Counted from the stretch's first letter, positions 1 to 8,217 are shown. The stretch is DNA of 64,000 nucleotides from an uncultured Oscillospiraceae bacterium (GCA_900540595.1 UQGL01000001.1:118051-182050), one strand, 5' to 3'. Notes: generated by a model not told the origin, from the sequence alone. Made by a program: numbers and translations.

Positions 1-755
1 TGCTGCCACACATCGTAGCAGTGCCACCGCCCCGGCTGGGTGCAGCCGATGCAGGGCAGGATCTCCGGCACTACGCCGCCCAGAATCTCGCCGTACTGCG
101 CAAGCGTTTTCCCGGCGCCGGGGGCCAGCAGCAGGCCGTCCAGCTCGGCATAGAGCCGCTCGGCGCTGACGGTGCGCAGGGTGTCGCGGGCCGCCAGCGC
201 GGCGGCAGCGGTAGCAGGCTCCAGCGTAAAGCCGAGCTTTGCGGTGAACCGCAGGGCCCGCAGGATGCGCAGCGCATCCTCGGCAAAGCGGTCCGCGGGT
301 GTGCCGACACACCGCACGATACCGGCGGCCAGATCACGGCGGCCGCCGTAGAGGTCGATGATCCCCTCGCCGGGGGCATAGGCCATGGCGTTGACGGTGA
401 AGTCCCGCCGCGCAAGGTCGGCGGCAAGGTCGTCCACAAACTGCACGCTGTCGGGGTGGCGGTGGTCGCGGTAGCTGCCGTCCAGCCGGTAGGTCGTGAT
501 CTCATACGGCTTGCCGTGCAGGATGACCGCTACTGTACCGTGCTTTTCGCCGGTCAGGATAAGCCGCTGGTCATGGAAGATCGCCCGCAGCTGGTCGGGT
601 CGGGCGGAGGTGCAGATGTCCCAGTCGCCGGGCAGACGGCCCAGCAGGCTGTCGCGCACGCAGCCGCCCACCACATAGGCACTGTGCCCGGCGGCGCGCA
701 GCGTCTGCAGCAGTCGGTAAGCATCACGCGGCAGGCGTATCGTATCGCGGCTCAT
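1..755 (-). CDS. cca: CCA tRNA nucleotidyltransferase (3' part beyond window)
   Basis: Adds or repairs the 3' CCA end of tRNAs. The reading frame starts at the ATG at 755-753 and stays open to the window edge, giving about 251 N-terminal residues; the C-terminal RNA-binding part is missing from this window. The start reads MSRDTIRLPRDAYRLL, followed by the class II nucleotidyltransferase motif VVGGCVRDSLLG and the metal-binding GDWDICTSA, then RRDFTVNAMAY and AEDALRILRALRF, all signatures of the poly(A) polymerase / CCA-adding family. A pyrimidine-rich stretch upstream gives a modest ribosome site. It reads away from its neighbour at 790 on the same strand with a short gap, so co-transcription is possible. 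Family assignment is secure; CCA versus poly(A) polymerase rests on the Firmicute context. Confidence 0.93.
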   Translation of the reverse strand, partial: MSRDTIRLPRDAYRLLQTLRAAGHSAYVVGGCVRDSLLGRLPGDWDICTSARPDQLRAIFHDQRLILTGEKHGTVAVILHGKPYEITTYRLDGSYRDHRHPDSVQFVDDLAADLARRDFTVNAMAYAPGEGIIDLYGGRRDLAAGIVRCVGTPADRFAEDALRILRALRFTAKLGFTLEPATAAAALAARDTLRTVSAERLYAELDGLLLAPGAGKTLAQYGEILGGVVPEILPCIGCTQPGRWHCYDVWQ

Positions 756-789
756 GCGGTTTTCCCTCCCCTCTCGGCGTTTTTGCGGT

Positions 790-1182
790 TTATGCCTCGG
801 TGTGCGTCCACTCCTGTGTCAGGTCCACGATGCAGGCCAGGCTGTCCTCCTCGTCCTTCAGGGAGTTGACCTTGGCAGCGGCCTTTTCGGCGTCCTCCAT
901 CCAGGTCAGGATAAAATAGTTCTCAGCAGGCACGGCGTAGTAGACCCACGCGCCGTCGGCACGCAGCATATCGGGCAGATGGTCGAGCTCATCGTCCAGC
1001 AGGCCCTGGCCCTCCTCGCCGTAGATCATCTCAGGGCCGACCTGCAGAGAGTCGATCACATTGATGCTGGAATTGATGTAGGTGTCGCGGTCAACGGCCT
1101 TTTCGCCGGCCTCCCACGCGCTGGCAAAGGCTTTGACCAGCAATTCACGGACCTCGAGCTTATCGTCACCGGGTTTGTACAT
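790..1182 (-). CDS. Conserved protein of unknown function
   Basis: A 130-residue acidic soluble protein with no signal peptide or membrane segment. I do not recognise a named domain. The start chosen is the ATG at 1182 (MYKPGDDKLEVRELL), because AAAGAGGG lies 8-14 bases upstream; the longer open frame would place the start inside the promoter region. The C-terminal half, with a run of YYAVPAENYFILTW followed by a helix, resembles a small alpha/beta domain. It is transcribed divergently from the MerR-type gene at 1321, so it could be a target of that regulator. It could be a stress or sensor-associated protein, but nothing in the sequence fixes this. Confidence 0.75.
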   Translation of the reverse strand: MYKPGDDKLEVRELLVKAFASAWEAGEKAVDRDTYINSSINVIDSLQVGPEMIYGEEGQGLLDDELDHLPDMLRADGAWVYYAVPAENYFILTWMEDAEKAAAKVNSLKDEEDSLACIVDLTQEWTHTEA

Positions 1183-1217
1183 GATAAATTCCCTCTTTTG
1201 TATTGATATATGAAAAC

Positions 1218-1262
1218 AGTATAGCACAATTTTACGAAATATGATATGGTTATTTTACGAAA
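1218..1262. promoter_or_regulatory. Divergent control region with an 11-bp direct repeat
   Basis: The sequence ATTTTACGAAA occurs twice, at 1229-1239 and 1252-1262, a 23-bp offset (about two helical turns). An extended -10 box for the leftward gene (TGCTATACT on the minus strand, TATACT = 1223-1218) lies beside the first copy. The arrangement suggests a regulator-binding site controlling the gene at 790-1182; the binding protein is not identified. Confidence 0.5.
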
Positions 1263-1266
1263 AGTA

Positions 1267-1297
1267 TTGACCTTCCAGTGGGTGCAGGGTGTAAGGT
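1267..1297 (+). promoter_or_regulatory. MerR-type promoter with 19-bp spacer
   Basis: TTGACC at 1267-1272 and TAAGGT at 1292-1297 are separated by 19 bp, the overlong spacing typical of promoters activated by MerR-family proteins. The spacer contains an imperfect inverted repeat (ACCTT ... AAGGT) centred between the boxes. Transcription would start about 1304, just ahead of the GAAAGGAG ribosome site of the MerR gene, which suggests autoregulation. Confidence 0.6.
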
Positions 1298-1320
1298 GAG
1301 GGTGAAAGGAGCGTGATGTC

Positions 1321-2205
1321 ATGAACATCAAGCAGGCAGCGGAGCAATCGGGCGTGTCCGCCCGCAATATCCGCTATTATGAGCAGGCCGGGCTGCTGAC
1401 CCCCGCCCGCAACCCGGAAAATGAGTATCGCATCTATTCGCAGGCGGATGTACGCGCACTGAAGCTGATCCGGATGCTGCGCACACTGGATATGCCGGTC
1501 GAGGAGATCGGCACGGTGCTGAACGGTACCCTGCCGCTGGCCGAGGCTGCCGAACGCCAGCGGCAACGGTTGGAGGCCGAGCAGCAAAAGCTGGCGGCGG
1601 CGGCCGCCTTCTGCACGGAGCTGGCCGCCGGCGACCGTACGGCGGCGGAGCTGGATGTGGACAGCTGCCTTGAGCGGATGGACTCCCCTGCCCCGGCGGG
1701 CGGCTGGTTTACCGGCTGGGTGCAGGACTACCGCAAAATGGCGGCTGCCGAGCATAAGCGGCAGTTTACCTTTACGCCGGACACCGCCATTGCAACCCCG
1801 CAGGAGTTTACCGCCGAGCTGTTGGCCTGGGCGGCGAACTGCGGCGAGGAGATCGTCATCACCCACGAGGGCATGACACCGCGGTTTACGCTGGACGGCA
1901 TCGAGTACAAGGCCGTGCGGTATTCAAGCCATGTGCGCAATATCCCGATCCTGCGGGTGCGGTGCGAGGTGTGCGATCCATCGGCGCTGGCGGCGGAGGG
2001 CGACCCGAAGCGGCTGCGGGTGCAGAGATTTCTGCACTACGGCCTGCCGGTGCTTGTATGCCTTGCATTGGCGGTGGTCTGGGTCTGCACCCGGAATATG
2101 CCGCTTTGGCCCGACAAGGCGGCTATGCTGCTGGTGCTGGGCGCTCTCGGCATCGGGTACGGCTTCCGCGGGTGGTATCTCTATTACAACGACCGGGACC
2201 AATAA
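1321..2205 (+). CDS. MerR-family regulator with C-terminal membrane anchor
   Basis: A 294-residue one-component transcription regulator. Residues 1-75 form the MerR winged helix (MNIKQAAEQSGVSARNIRYYEQAGLL, then RALKLIRMLRTLDMPVEEIG), followed by a dimerisation helix at about 80-105. The middle (about 115-215) is an uncharacterised sensor-like region. Two hydrophobic segments near residues 240-258 and 265-280 predict a membrane hairpin at the C terminus. GAAAGGAG precedes the ATG. The promoter just upstream has the 19-bp spacing expected for MerR control. Most MerR proteins are soluble, so a tethered form is unusual; the signal sensed is unknown. Confidence 0.88.
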   Translation: MNIKQAAEQSGVSARNIRYYEQAGLLTPARNPENEYRIYSQADVRALKLIRMLRTLDMPVEEIGTVLNGTLPLAEAAERQRQRLEAEQQKLAAAAAFCTELAAGDRTAAELDVDSCLERMDSPAPAGGWFTGWVQDYRKMAAAEHKRQFTFTPDTAIATPQEFTAELLAWAANCGEEIVITHEGMTPRFTLDGIEYKAVRYSSHVRNIPILRVRCEVCDPSALAAEGDPKRLRVQRFLHYGLPVLVCLALAVVWVCTRNMPLWPDKAAMLLVLGALGIGYGFRGWYLYYNDRDQ

Positions 2206-2240
2206 AAAACGGGAGGCAGCGCAGGCTGTCTCCCATTTGA
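2201..2240. terminator. Bidirectional terminator between MerR gene and gph
   Basis: A perfect 10-bp stem (2211-2220 with 2225-2234, loop GCAG) is flanked by A-rich sequence on the left and T-rich sequence on the right. It lies between two convergent genes and can serve both. Confidence 0.8.
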
Positions 2241-2241
2241 T

Positions 2242-2895
2242 TTATCCCAGCAGCAGCTTGTGCAGCTCGTCCACCGTGTCAGCCAGAGCAGCGGCCCCGG
2301 CGGCGGTCAGCTCCTCGGCAGAGCCGTAGCCGTAGACGGCCCCGATGCAGGGCAGGCCGTTTTTCTTGGCACCCAGCACATCATGCTCGCGGTCGCCGAC
2401 CATGACGGCGCGGCTCTTGTCAGTGATGCCTGCCGTTTCCAGTGCGTAGGCAATGACCTCAGCCTTGTCGGTGCGGGTCTCATCGAGCGTGGCACCGCAG
2501 ATGAAATCGCAGTACTGCGCTAGACCGAAATGCTCCAGAATACGCCGGGCATACGCCTCCGGCTTGCTGGTGGCGATGATGACCGTTTTCCCGGCGGATT
2601 TAATATCGGCCAGCAGGGCCGGTATGCCCGGGTAGATCTCGTTCTCAAACAGGCCCTTTGTGGGGAAATACTCCCGGAAGGCGCTGACGGCGCGGTCGGC
2701 CCCGGCGGCGTCCAAACCCATCAGCTCCCGAAAGGAGGCGATAAGCGGCGGGCCGAGAAAGCGGCGCAGCGTCTCCTCGCCGGGGATGGGAAGGCCGAGC
2801 TTGCGGCAGGCGTAGCGCACGGAGTTCAGGATACCCGGGGCGGAGTCCGTCAGCGTGCCGTCCAGATCAAACAAGATGATTGTATAGTCCTGCAT
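2242..2895 (-). CDS. HAD-family phosphatase (phosphoglycolate phosphatase-like)
   Basis: A 217-residue haloacid dehalogenase superfamily hydrolase. Motif I FDLDGTLTDS sits at residues 9-18, a helical cap follows, motif II/III are seen as TVIIATSKPEAYARR, and motif IV as VMVGDREHDVLGAK. Length and cap type match the Gph/PpaX group that removes phosphate from phosphoglycolate or pyrophosphate; which substrate applies cannot be told from sequence. It follows the GT2 glycosyltransferase gene by 9 bp, so the two are probably one operon ending at the hairpin at 2211-2234. Confidence 0.87.
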   Translation of the reverse strand: MQDYTIILFDLDGTLTDSAPGILNSVRYACRKLGLPIPGEETLRRFLGPPLIASFRELMGLDAAGADRAVSAFREYFPTKGLFENEIYPGIPALLADIKSAGKTVIIATSKPEAYARRILEHFGLAQYCDFICGATLDETRTDKAEVIAYALETAGITDKSRAVMVGDREHDVLGAKKNGLPCIGAVYGYGSAEELTAAGAAALADTVDELHKLLLG

Positions 2896-2904
2896 GGCGC
2901 GCCC

Positions 2905-3924
2905 TCAGTTGAACTTGAAGATCTTCTGGGCAATGCGGTAGCCGCCGATGCTGATCTTGCTGCCCAGCCAGCCGGGCAGGTTGCAGCCCTCCGCCACCGA
3001 GAAACGGCAGCGGCGGTAGAGGTGGCCGTCGTGCGCCTTGAGGTCATCCCACAGCTGGCGGCGCTTGGCCAGTGCCTCCTTGCTGCCGTCCAGCGTCAGG
3101 AAGATGCTGGAGATCGCCATCATCATCGAGAAATAATTCAGCATGTAGGCGCGCAGCTTGTCCTGCTCCGGCGGCAGGGCATAGACATCGACCGCGTTCA
3201 TCATAATGCGGGTGACGCGCAGCTGCTGGTCAACACGCTTGATCATGTTGGCCTCGTTGACGCTCTGATCCTCGCGCCCGATGAAGTAACGGTAGAGGTC
3301 AAGGTTCATATAATAAATGGTCTTGACCTGCGGCAGCGGCTGGTAGACGAAGATGTTGTCAACATAGAAGGTGTGCTTGGGCAGCTCCATGCCGCTGCGG
3401 CGCAGCACCTCGGTGCGGTAGATGACCGAGTGCATCAGGATGTTTTTGTTCGGCGGGAACTTGCCGATCTCGTTCCAATGGAAGACGCGGCCCTCGGGCA
3501 GGATGCCCTTGTAGTCCACGACATTCTGGGTGTTGTCAGCCACATGCTCATAGACATAGTTGGCCATCATCAAATCAAGCGGCTGTTCATCGCCTAGGTG
3601 GGCGCGCAGCTCAGCTAGGACCTTCTGCAGGGCATCGGTGTCCAGCCAGTCATCGGAGTCCACGACCTTGAAGTAGACGCCGGTGGCATTGCGGATGCCC
3701 TGATTGACGCCCTCGCCGTGGCCGCCGTTCTCCTGATGGATGACGCGGACGATGTCGGGGTACTTTTCGGCGTAGGCATCGGCGATCTTGCCGGTGTCGT
3801 CCTTGGAGCCGTCATCCACAAGGATGATCTCGGCGTCCTCCCCCGCGGTGAGCAGGGTCGTGATGCAATGGTCCATATATGCGGCCGAGTTGTAGCACGG
3901 CACGGTAAAGGTGATGAGTTTCAT
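2905..3924 (-). CDS. Family 2 glycosyltransferase
   Basis: A 339-residue GT-A fold glycosyltransferase. The N terminus has the classical elements ITFTVPCYNSAAYM, EIILVDDGSKDDT, and the metal-binding acidic triad KVVDSDDWLD near residue 95. No transmembrane segment is evident, so it probably works at the inner face of the membrane in building a cell-surface glycan or teichoic-acid type polymer. AAAGGAG lies 8 bases before the ATG. The gene heads a two-gene unit with the HAD phosphatase. The precise sugar donor and acceptor are not predictable. Confidence 0.88.
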   Translation of the reverse strand: MKLITFTVPCYNSAAYMDHCITTLLTAGEDAEIILVDDGSKDDTGKIADAYAEKYPDIVRVIHQENGGHGEGVNQGIRNATGVYFKVVDSDDWLDTDALQKVLAELRAHLGDEQPLDLMMANYVYEHVADNTQNVVDYKGILPEGRVFHWNEIGKFPPNKNILMHSVIYRTEVLRRSGMELPKHTFYVDNIFVYQPLPQVKTIYYMNLDLYRYFIGREDQSVNEANMIKRVDQQLRVTRIMMNAVDVYALPPEQDKLRAYMLNYFSMMMAISSIFLTLDGSKEALAKRRQLWDDLKAHDGHLYRRCRFSVAEGCNLPGWLGSKISIGGYRIAQKIFKFN

Positions 3925-4006
3925 AGGTCGCTCCTTTTGAAAGGCATAATATACTTAGTATAGAATACCGTGTTTTGACGAAAAAAACAAGTAAAAGTTT
4001 TTGAAA

Positions 4007-4156
4007 AAGGCTTCCCCCCCCGGGGGAAGCTGTCTGCGAAGGGGACTGATGAGGGGCAGCCACCCACAATAGCCCATTTGTGGATGGCTGCGGCAAGTGC
4101 GCCCCTCATCCGACCTCGCTTCGCTCGGCCACCTTCCCCCTCTGGGGGAAGGCTTT
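4007..4156. repeat. Palindromic intergenic element, family A copy 1
   Basis: About 150 bp. Each end is a hairpin built on CTTCCCCC/GGGGGAAG, and internal arms GATGAGGGG and CCCCTCATC flank a variable centre of about 60 bp. It fills most of the gap between 3925 and 4249, which has no other gene. Related copies lie at 5253, 8466, 14361 and 48157, with a lone end hairpin at 20384. Confidence 0.85.
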
Positions 4157-4189
4157 ACATATATTACGATTCACCGTGCCGCATTATTG

Positions 4190-4230
4190 CAAAAAAATAC
4201 CCCGGCACGGGGCTTGCGGGCCGTGCCGGA
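4190..4230 (-). terminator. Terminator after the 45-aa ORF
   Basis: On the minus strand a 9-bp stem CCGGCACGG/CCGTGCCGG (4229-4221 with 4210-4202) is followed by GGTA and seven T (4197-4191). It lies about 20 bp past the stop of the small ORF at 4250-4387, supporting that ORF as a separate transcript. Confidence 0.75.
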
Positions 4231-4249
4231 GCTTGGAGGTTAAGCGGCT

Positions 4250-4387
4250 TTAAAAAAGCTCGTTGCGATTGTAATTGTGGATGCCCGAAGGGATCACATC
4301 ATTGTAAACATCCTCCGGCAAGCCGTAGGGGCGCTCAGGCTCCAAAAAACCGTACATCCATTTGGCCAAAGTGTGCAGCTTCAACAT
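4250..4387 (-). CDS. Small protein of 45 residues, unknown function
   Basis: Starts with MLKLHTLAKWMYGFLEPERP and ends NRNELF. A strong GGAAAGGAGATG site precedes the ATG at 4387, and a good terminator follows. The region upstream is AT-rich and promoter-like. No signal peptide or clear domain; the N-terminal helix is amphipathic (Trp, Tyr, Phe). It may be a short regulatory peptide or a species-level orphan. I cannot assign a function. Confidence 0.55.
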   Translation of the reverse strand: MLKLHTLAKWMYGFLEPERPYGLPEDVYNDVIPSGIHNYNRNELF

Positions 4388-4577
4388 TGCAACCCCATCT
4401 CCTTTCCTAGTGTAGGGCAGTGTATATCGGGAGGCTTTCCGCTTCCCTCTTTCTGTCTTTATTATATGCGAAGGAGCTTGCTTTTGCAAGCTGCAATTTG
4501 TACAAAGTTACAAAAGTTATTTGTATATATTCCACTATTTCGGCATAGTGTACATATTCGCGCGGCAACTGTGCGCG

Positions 4578-4691
4578 CTACGCGGACAATTCCTCCCATG
4601 CCTCCTGCATGGTGTCCGCAGAAAAAAGAAACTCGCCGCTCTCGGAAAAGACCTCAATGTGGCCGCCGACATAACGAAACTGCTGGGTCAT
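4578..4691 (-). CDS. Small protein of 37 residues, unknown function
   Basis: Begins MTQQFRYVGGHIEVFSESG and ends QEAWEELSA. The pattern (two short beta strands, Gly turn, then SADTMQEAWEEL helix) looks like a compact folded mini-domain rather than chance sequence. AAGAAAGGCGG sits about 7 bases before the ATG. It lies 68 bp downstream of the CmpB-like gene on the same strand. Function unknown. Confidence 0.6.
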   Translation of the reverse strand: MTQQFRYVGGHIEVFSESGEFLFSADTMQEAWEELSA

Positions 4692-4759
4692 GGTGTGTAC
4701 CGCCTTTCTTATCTGGTATGATCTCAGTATACCAGACAGACGGTACGATAATTTGGACT

Positions 4760-5155
4760 TTAACTGTCGGACAGGGAATTTTGAGGGTGATAAACGGTAC
4801 TTTCTACGCCCCGCAGCACAAAGATGACCCACCCGCAGAGCAAAAACCAGTAAAAGGAGTACCGCGGGCAGATAAGCCCGGCCACATTCCCCCACTCGGC
4901 GGTATAGTCCCACACCTCGGTGTGCAGCAGGCTGCGGCAGACTGCCCCCACCGCCAGCTCCAGCCCGCTGACGCCGGCTGCGCCCAGGGCGGCGGCCCCG
5001 GCCAGCGGCAGCGGTGCAGCAGCCAGCTTTTGCAAAAGGCAGAGGCAGGCCCCGCCCGCTGCGAACATCGTCCAGTGGGTAGTACCCCGCCAGGCCAGCT
5101 CGAGCGCAGCATAGGCCCCGCCGCCCAGAAAAAACAATGAAAGCTGCTCCAACAT
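4760..5155 (-). CDS. ABC_trans_CmpB-like membrane protein
   Basis: A 131-residue integral membrane protein with about four hydrophobic segments. The N terminus FLGGGAYAALELAWRGTTHWTMFAAGG is the characteristic signature of the Firmicute family listed as putative ABC-transporter type IV (CmpB), whose function is unproven. The ATG at 5155 is preceded by GGGGGATTTTGT; the larger open frame upstream runs through a repeat element and is not credible. It may be co-transcribed with the 37-aa ORF. The transport role is only implied by the family name. Confidence 0.8.
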   Translation of the reverse strand: MLEQLSLFFLGGGAYAALELAWRGTTHWTMFAAGGACLCLLQKLAAAPLPLAGAAALGAAGVSGLELAVGAVCRSLLHTEVWDYTAEWGNVAGLICPRYSFYWFLLCGWVIFVLRGVESTVYHPQNSLSDS

Positions 5156-5252
5156 ACAAAATCCCCCCGCACAAGCTGTGTGACCACAGTATGTGCAGGG
5201 GGCGCGGGCTGTAACCGTTTTGTAAGGATGGTGGGAGTTTTTGGGAAGAAAT

Positions 5253-5400
5253 GCCTTCCCCCTTGGGGGAAGGTGTCTGCGGCCCTGCCCGCAGACGGAT
5301 GAGGGGCTGCGTTTCCGCGGCGACCCGTAAACGGACGGTATTGGCAAGCCTGCCCCTCATCAGCCGCCTGCGGGCGGCAGCTTCCCCCAAGGGGGAAGCC
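5253..5400. repeat. Palindromic intergenic element, family A copy 2
   Basis: Same architecture as the copy at 4007: GCCTTCCCCCTTGGGGGAAGG at the left end, AGCTTCCCCCAAGGGGGAAGC at the right, and GATGAGGGG / CCCCTCATC arms inside. It begins next to the pncB stop, so its hairpins may end pncB transcripts. Confidence 0.85.
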
Positions 5401-5409
5401 GGAGATTTT

Positions 5410-6855
5410 TTACTTCGACAGCTTCTTCAGCAGTGCGCTTCTGGTATCCCAAAGCTTCTGGCTCAGGTCCACATAGTAGCGGTGGGGGTTCTCAAAGCGC
5501 TTGACCTCATCCCACAGGGTATTGATCTGCGCCTTGCAGAACTTGCGGATGTCATCAAGGCTGGGCGAGGTGTAGACGCGCTGGCCGTGATCATAGATGA
5601 GGGTGGACAGGCAGCGCGCCGTGCAGTTGACATAGGTGCATTCCTTCCATGTCTCGATCGGGTCAAACAGCGTGATGCCATGCTGCGTTTCCACCGCCTC
5701 ATCGGCCATCGTGATAAGGTCAGCCATCGCCTTGCCGTCCTGATCATAGATACGCCAGACCTTTTTCAGGCAGGGGATCGTCATCTTCTCCGCAGATTCG
5801 GACAGCTTCATCTTGGGGGTGTAGCTGCCGTCGTCCTCTTTCACGGCGGCCAGCTTGTACACGCCGCCGAACACGGGGTCGCTCTTGGCGGTGATCATAT
5901 TCTCGCCGATGCCGAAGCTGTCCACGCGGGCACCCTGCAGGATCAGGTCGCGGACGATGTACTCATCCAGAGAGTTCGACGCGCAGATCGTACAGTCGGG
6001 GTAGCCGGCCTCATCAAGCATCTTGCGGGCCTTCTTGGACAGGTAGGCGATGTCGCCGGAGTCGATGCGGATGCCCTTGGGGCGCTTGCCCATCGGCTTG
6101 AGCACCTCGTCAAAGACCTTGATCGCATCGGGCACGCCGTGGCGCAGCACATTGTAGGTGTCCACCAGCAGCACGCAGGCATCGGGGTACAGCTCGGCGT
6201 ATTTTTTGAAGGCATCATACTCGGTCGGGAACATCTGGACCCAGCTGTGTGCCATCGTGCCGGAGGCTGGGATGCCGAAGTCGCGCGCCGCCATGACGCA
6301 GGAGGTGGAGCCGCAGCCGCCGATGTAGGAGGCACGCGCGCCGAAGTAGGCAGCGTCATACCCTTGCGCGCGGCGTGCGCCGAACTCCATGACCGGGCGG
6401 CCGGCAGCGGAGCGGACGATGCGGCTGGCCTTGGTGGCGATCAGGCACTGATGGTTGAAGGTGACGAGCAGCAGCGTTTCCAGCAGCTGGCACTCGATGG
6501 CAGGGCCCTCGACCGTGACAATCGGCTCCTGCGGGAAGATCGGCATGCCCTCCTCAATGGCCCAGATGTTGCAGTGCAGCTTGAAGTTGGCCAGATAGTT
6601 CAGAAACTTTTCATCAAAGGTCTTGGTGGAGCGCAGGTAGGTGATGTCCTCGTCGGTAAATTCCAGATGATCCACCGCATCAATGAACTGCTGCAGACCG
6701 GCCATGACGGCGTAGCCGCCGCCGTCCGGCACACGGCGGAAGAACATATCAAAGACGGCGATCTTATCGACATAGCCCTCGTCCAGATAGCCTGCCGACA
6801 TGGTAAGCTCATAAAAATCGGTCATGGTGGTCAGATTGCGTTTTACATCCAACAT
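5410..6855 (-). CDS. pncB: Nicotinate phosphoribosyltransferase
   Basis: Converts nicotinate and PRPP (with ATP) to nicotinate mononucleotide in the Preiss-Handler route of NAD synthesis; cytosolic. The 481-residue protein has LTTMTDFYELTMSAGYL at the N terminus, FGARRAQGYDAA near residue 165, the AHSWVQMFPTEYDAF segment, and GIRIDSGDIAYLSKKAR, all typical of the family. The ATG at 6855 is chosen because GGAGG lies 8 bases before it and overlaps the upstream in-frame ATG at 6870. It follows dacA by 24 bp, so both may share a transcript although their functions are unrelated. Confidence 0.95.
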   Translation of the reverse strand: MLDVKRNLTTMTDFYELTMSAGYLDEGYVDKIAVFDMFFRRVPDGGGYAVMAGLQQFIDAVDHLEFTDEDITYLRSTKTFDEKFLNYLANFKLHCNIWAIEEGMPIFPQEPIVTVEGPAIECQLLETLLLVTFNHQCLIATKASRIVRSAAGRPVMEFGARRAQGYDAAYFGARASYIGGCGSTSCVMAARDFGIPASGTMAHSWVQMFPTEYDAFKKYAELYPDACVLLVDTYNVLRHGVPDAIKVFDEVLKPMGKRPKGIRIDSGDIAYLSKKARKMLDEAGYPDCTICASNSLDEYIVRDLILQGARVDSFGIGENMITAKSDPVFGGVYKLAAVKEDDGSYTPKMKLSESAEKMTIPCLKKVWRIYDQDGKAMADLITMADEAVETQHGITLFDPIETWKECTYVNCTARCLSTLIYDHGQRVYTSPSLDDIRKFCKAQINTLWDEVKRFENPHRYYVDLSQKLWDTRSALLKKLSK

Positions 6856-6879
6856 GGTAAAAACCTCCATTGATTCGGC

Positions 6880-8199
6880 TTACATTTCCTTGCTCCAGAT
6901 ACGCAGGATGCGGCCGACGGTAAAAATCAGATAGGCGCCGATGACGAGCATTGTCAGCATAACGACTACCTTGCAATACGTGCTGGAAAAAAACTCCCGC
7001 ACGCGGGACAGCGTATACAAAAGCTGATTGCGGGAGACATCGCTGCCCGCGATCAGGTCTGTGGTACCGATGATCTCGCCCTGAATGGTCAGTGTCACGG
7101 TGCCCACGACATCGCCCTGCTTTATGGGGGCAGGCAGCTGATCCGGCACATGGAATACCTGCTCGGTCAGGGCTGCGCCGCCCTCCCGTGGCAGCAGGGT
7201 CATCATGTTATCGACCGGGTAGAGCATGACGGTGTCGGCCTGTGTAGAGTAGGCGACCCGGACCTCGGTGATGGGCTGGGTGGGATCCAGCGCGGGGGCG
7301 ATGGTGTAGGTCGAAAACACCCAGTCCATCAGGGTACCGGTCTCAAGCAGGGCGGGGCGGCCGCCCTCATCGCTTTCCATCGGCACATTCAGCACAACGC
7401 TGATGTAGCTTTCACCGTCCTGACTGTGCCAGCCCGCAAAGTTCTGCCATTCGCCAAGGCTGCCGGTCTTGCCGCCCTTGGTGTAGTCCCGGTGGTAGCT
7501 GCTGTTGGTGATGAGTTTGTCGGTGTTCTGCAAAATATAGGTGCCGGGGGTTGTGTAGCGGCTGTTGGTGCCCATGTCGTAGGTCGGGGTGCCGGCAACG
7601 GTGGCAAACACATCGTAGGCCGTCAGCGCCCGCAGGATCAGGTAGGCATCCCGCGCGGTGGTGATGTTGTTGGGGTTCAGGCCGCAGGGATCCACAAAGG
7701 TCGTGCCGGTGCAGCCTATGGCGGCGGCCTCGTTGTTCATCATCGCAACAAAGTTGTCAATGCTGCCGCCGCCCATATAGTCGGCTACGATGTAGGCAGC
7801 CTCGTTGCCGCTGGGCAGCAGCATGGCGTACAGCAGATTGCGCAGGCTGTGCGTCTCGCCCCGGCGGATGTCAGCGGTCGAGGCGTTGGTGCTTTGCTCC
7901 CAGATCAGATCATAGATATAACTCGGCGCAGTCAGGCTGATCGAATCGAGCTGGTCTTGATAACTTTCCAGCAGAAGCAGCGTTGTCATCATCTTGGTCA
8001 GGCTCGCAGCCGAAAGCGGCACCTCGCTGTTTTTGTCATAGACAACGATGTTCGTGTCGAGGTTGACCACATAGGCAGCCGGGGCCGTAAGTGACGGGGC
8101 TGTGTCAGAGAGGGCAGCACTCTCCCCTTCTGCGGCCGCCGGCAGAGCCAGCACCACAATAAGCACGAAGGAAAAGAGTATCGCGCAGAATTTTTTCAT
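6880..8199 (-). CDS. dacA: D-alanyl-D-alanine carboxypeptidase (S11 family)
   Basis: A 439-residue penicillin-binding protein that trims the terminal D-Ala of peptidoglycan stem peptides outside the membrane. A signal peptide is seen at 1-23 (MKKFCAILFS start, LALPAAAEG cleavage region). Catalytic motifs are SLTK (about S66-K69), SGN (LLPSGNEAAY) and KTG (GGKTGSLGE). A C-terminal beta domain and a final hydrophobic segment with IWSKEM anchor it. AAAGGA precedes the ATG at 8199. The leader of this gene is interrupted by a 172-bp MITE that ends 19 bp before the start codon, so its native promoter probably lies beyond position 8390. Confidence 0.93.
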   Translation of the reverse strand: MKKFCAILFSFVLIVVLALPAAAEGESAALSDTAPSLTAPAAYVVNLDTNIVVYDKNSEVPLSAASLTKMMTTLLLLESYQDQLDSISLTAPSYIYDLIWEQSTNASTADIRRGETHSLRNLLYAMLLPSGNEAAYIVADYMGGGSIDNFVAMMNNEAAAIGCTGTTFVDPCGLNPNNITTARDAYLILRALTAYDVFATVAGTPTYDMGTNSRYTTPGTYILQNTDKLITNSSYHRDYTKGGKTGSLGEWQNFAGWHSQDGESYISVVLNVPMESDEGGRPALLETGTLMDWVFSTYTIAPALDPTQPITEVRVAYSTQADTVMLYPVDNMMTLLPREGGAALTEQVFHVPDQLPAPIKQGDVVGTVTLTIQGEIIGTTDLIAGSDVSRNQLLYTLSRVREFFSSTYCKVVVMLTMLVIGAYLIFTVGRILRIWSKEM

Positions 8200-8217
8200 A
8201 GGCAAAATTTCCTTTAT

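Noticed and set aside
4007..4156. CRISPR-like repeat
   Set aside because: The regular hairpins looked array-like, but copies are dispersed through the window and each element is a single unit without spacers.
5251..6873. A 540-codon plus-strand open frame over pncB
   Set aside because: It is antisense to pncB, which has all family motifs; the frame starts inside a repeat element and has no ribosome site.
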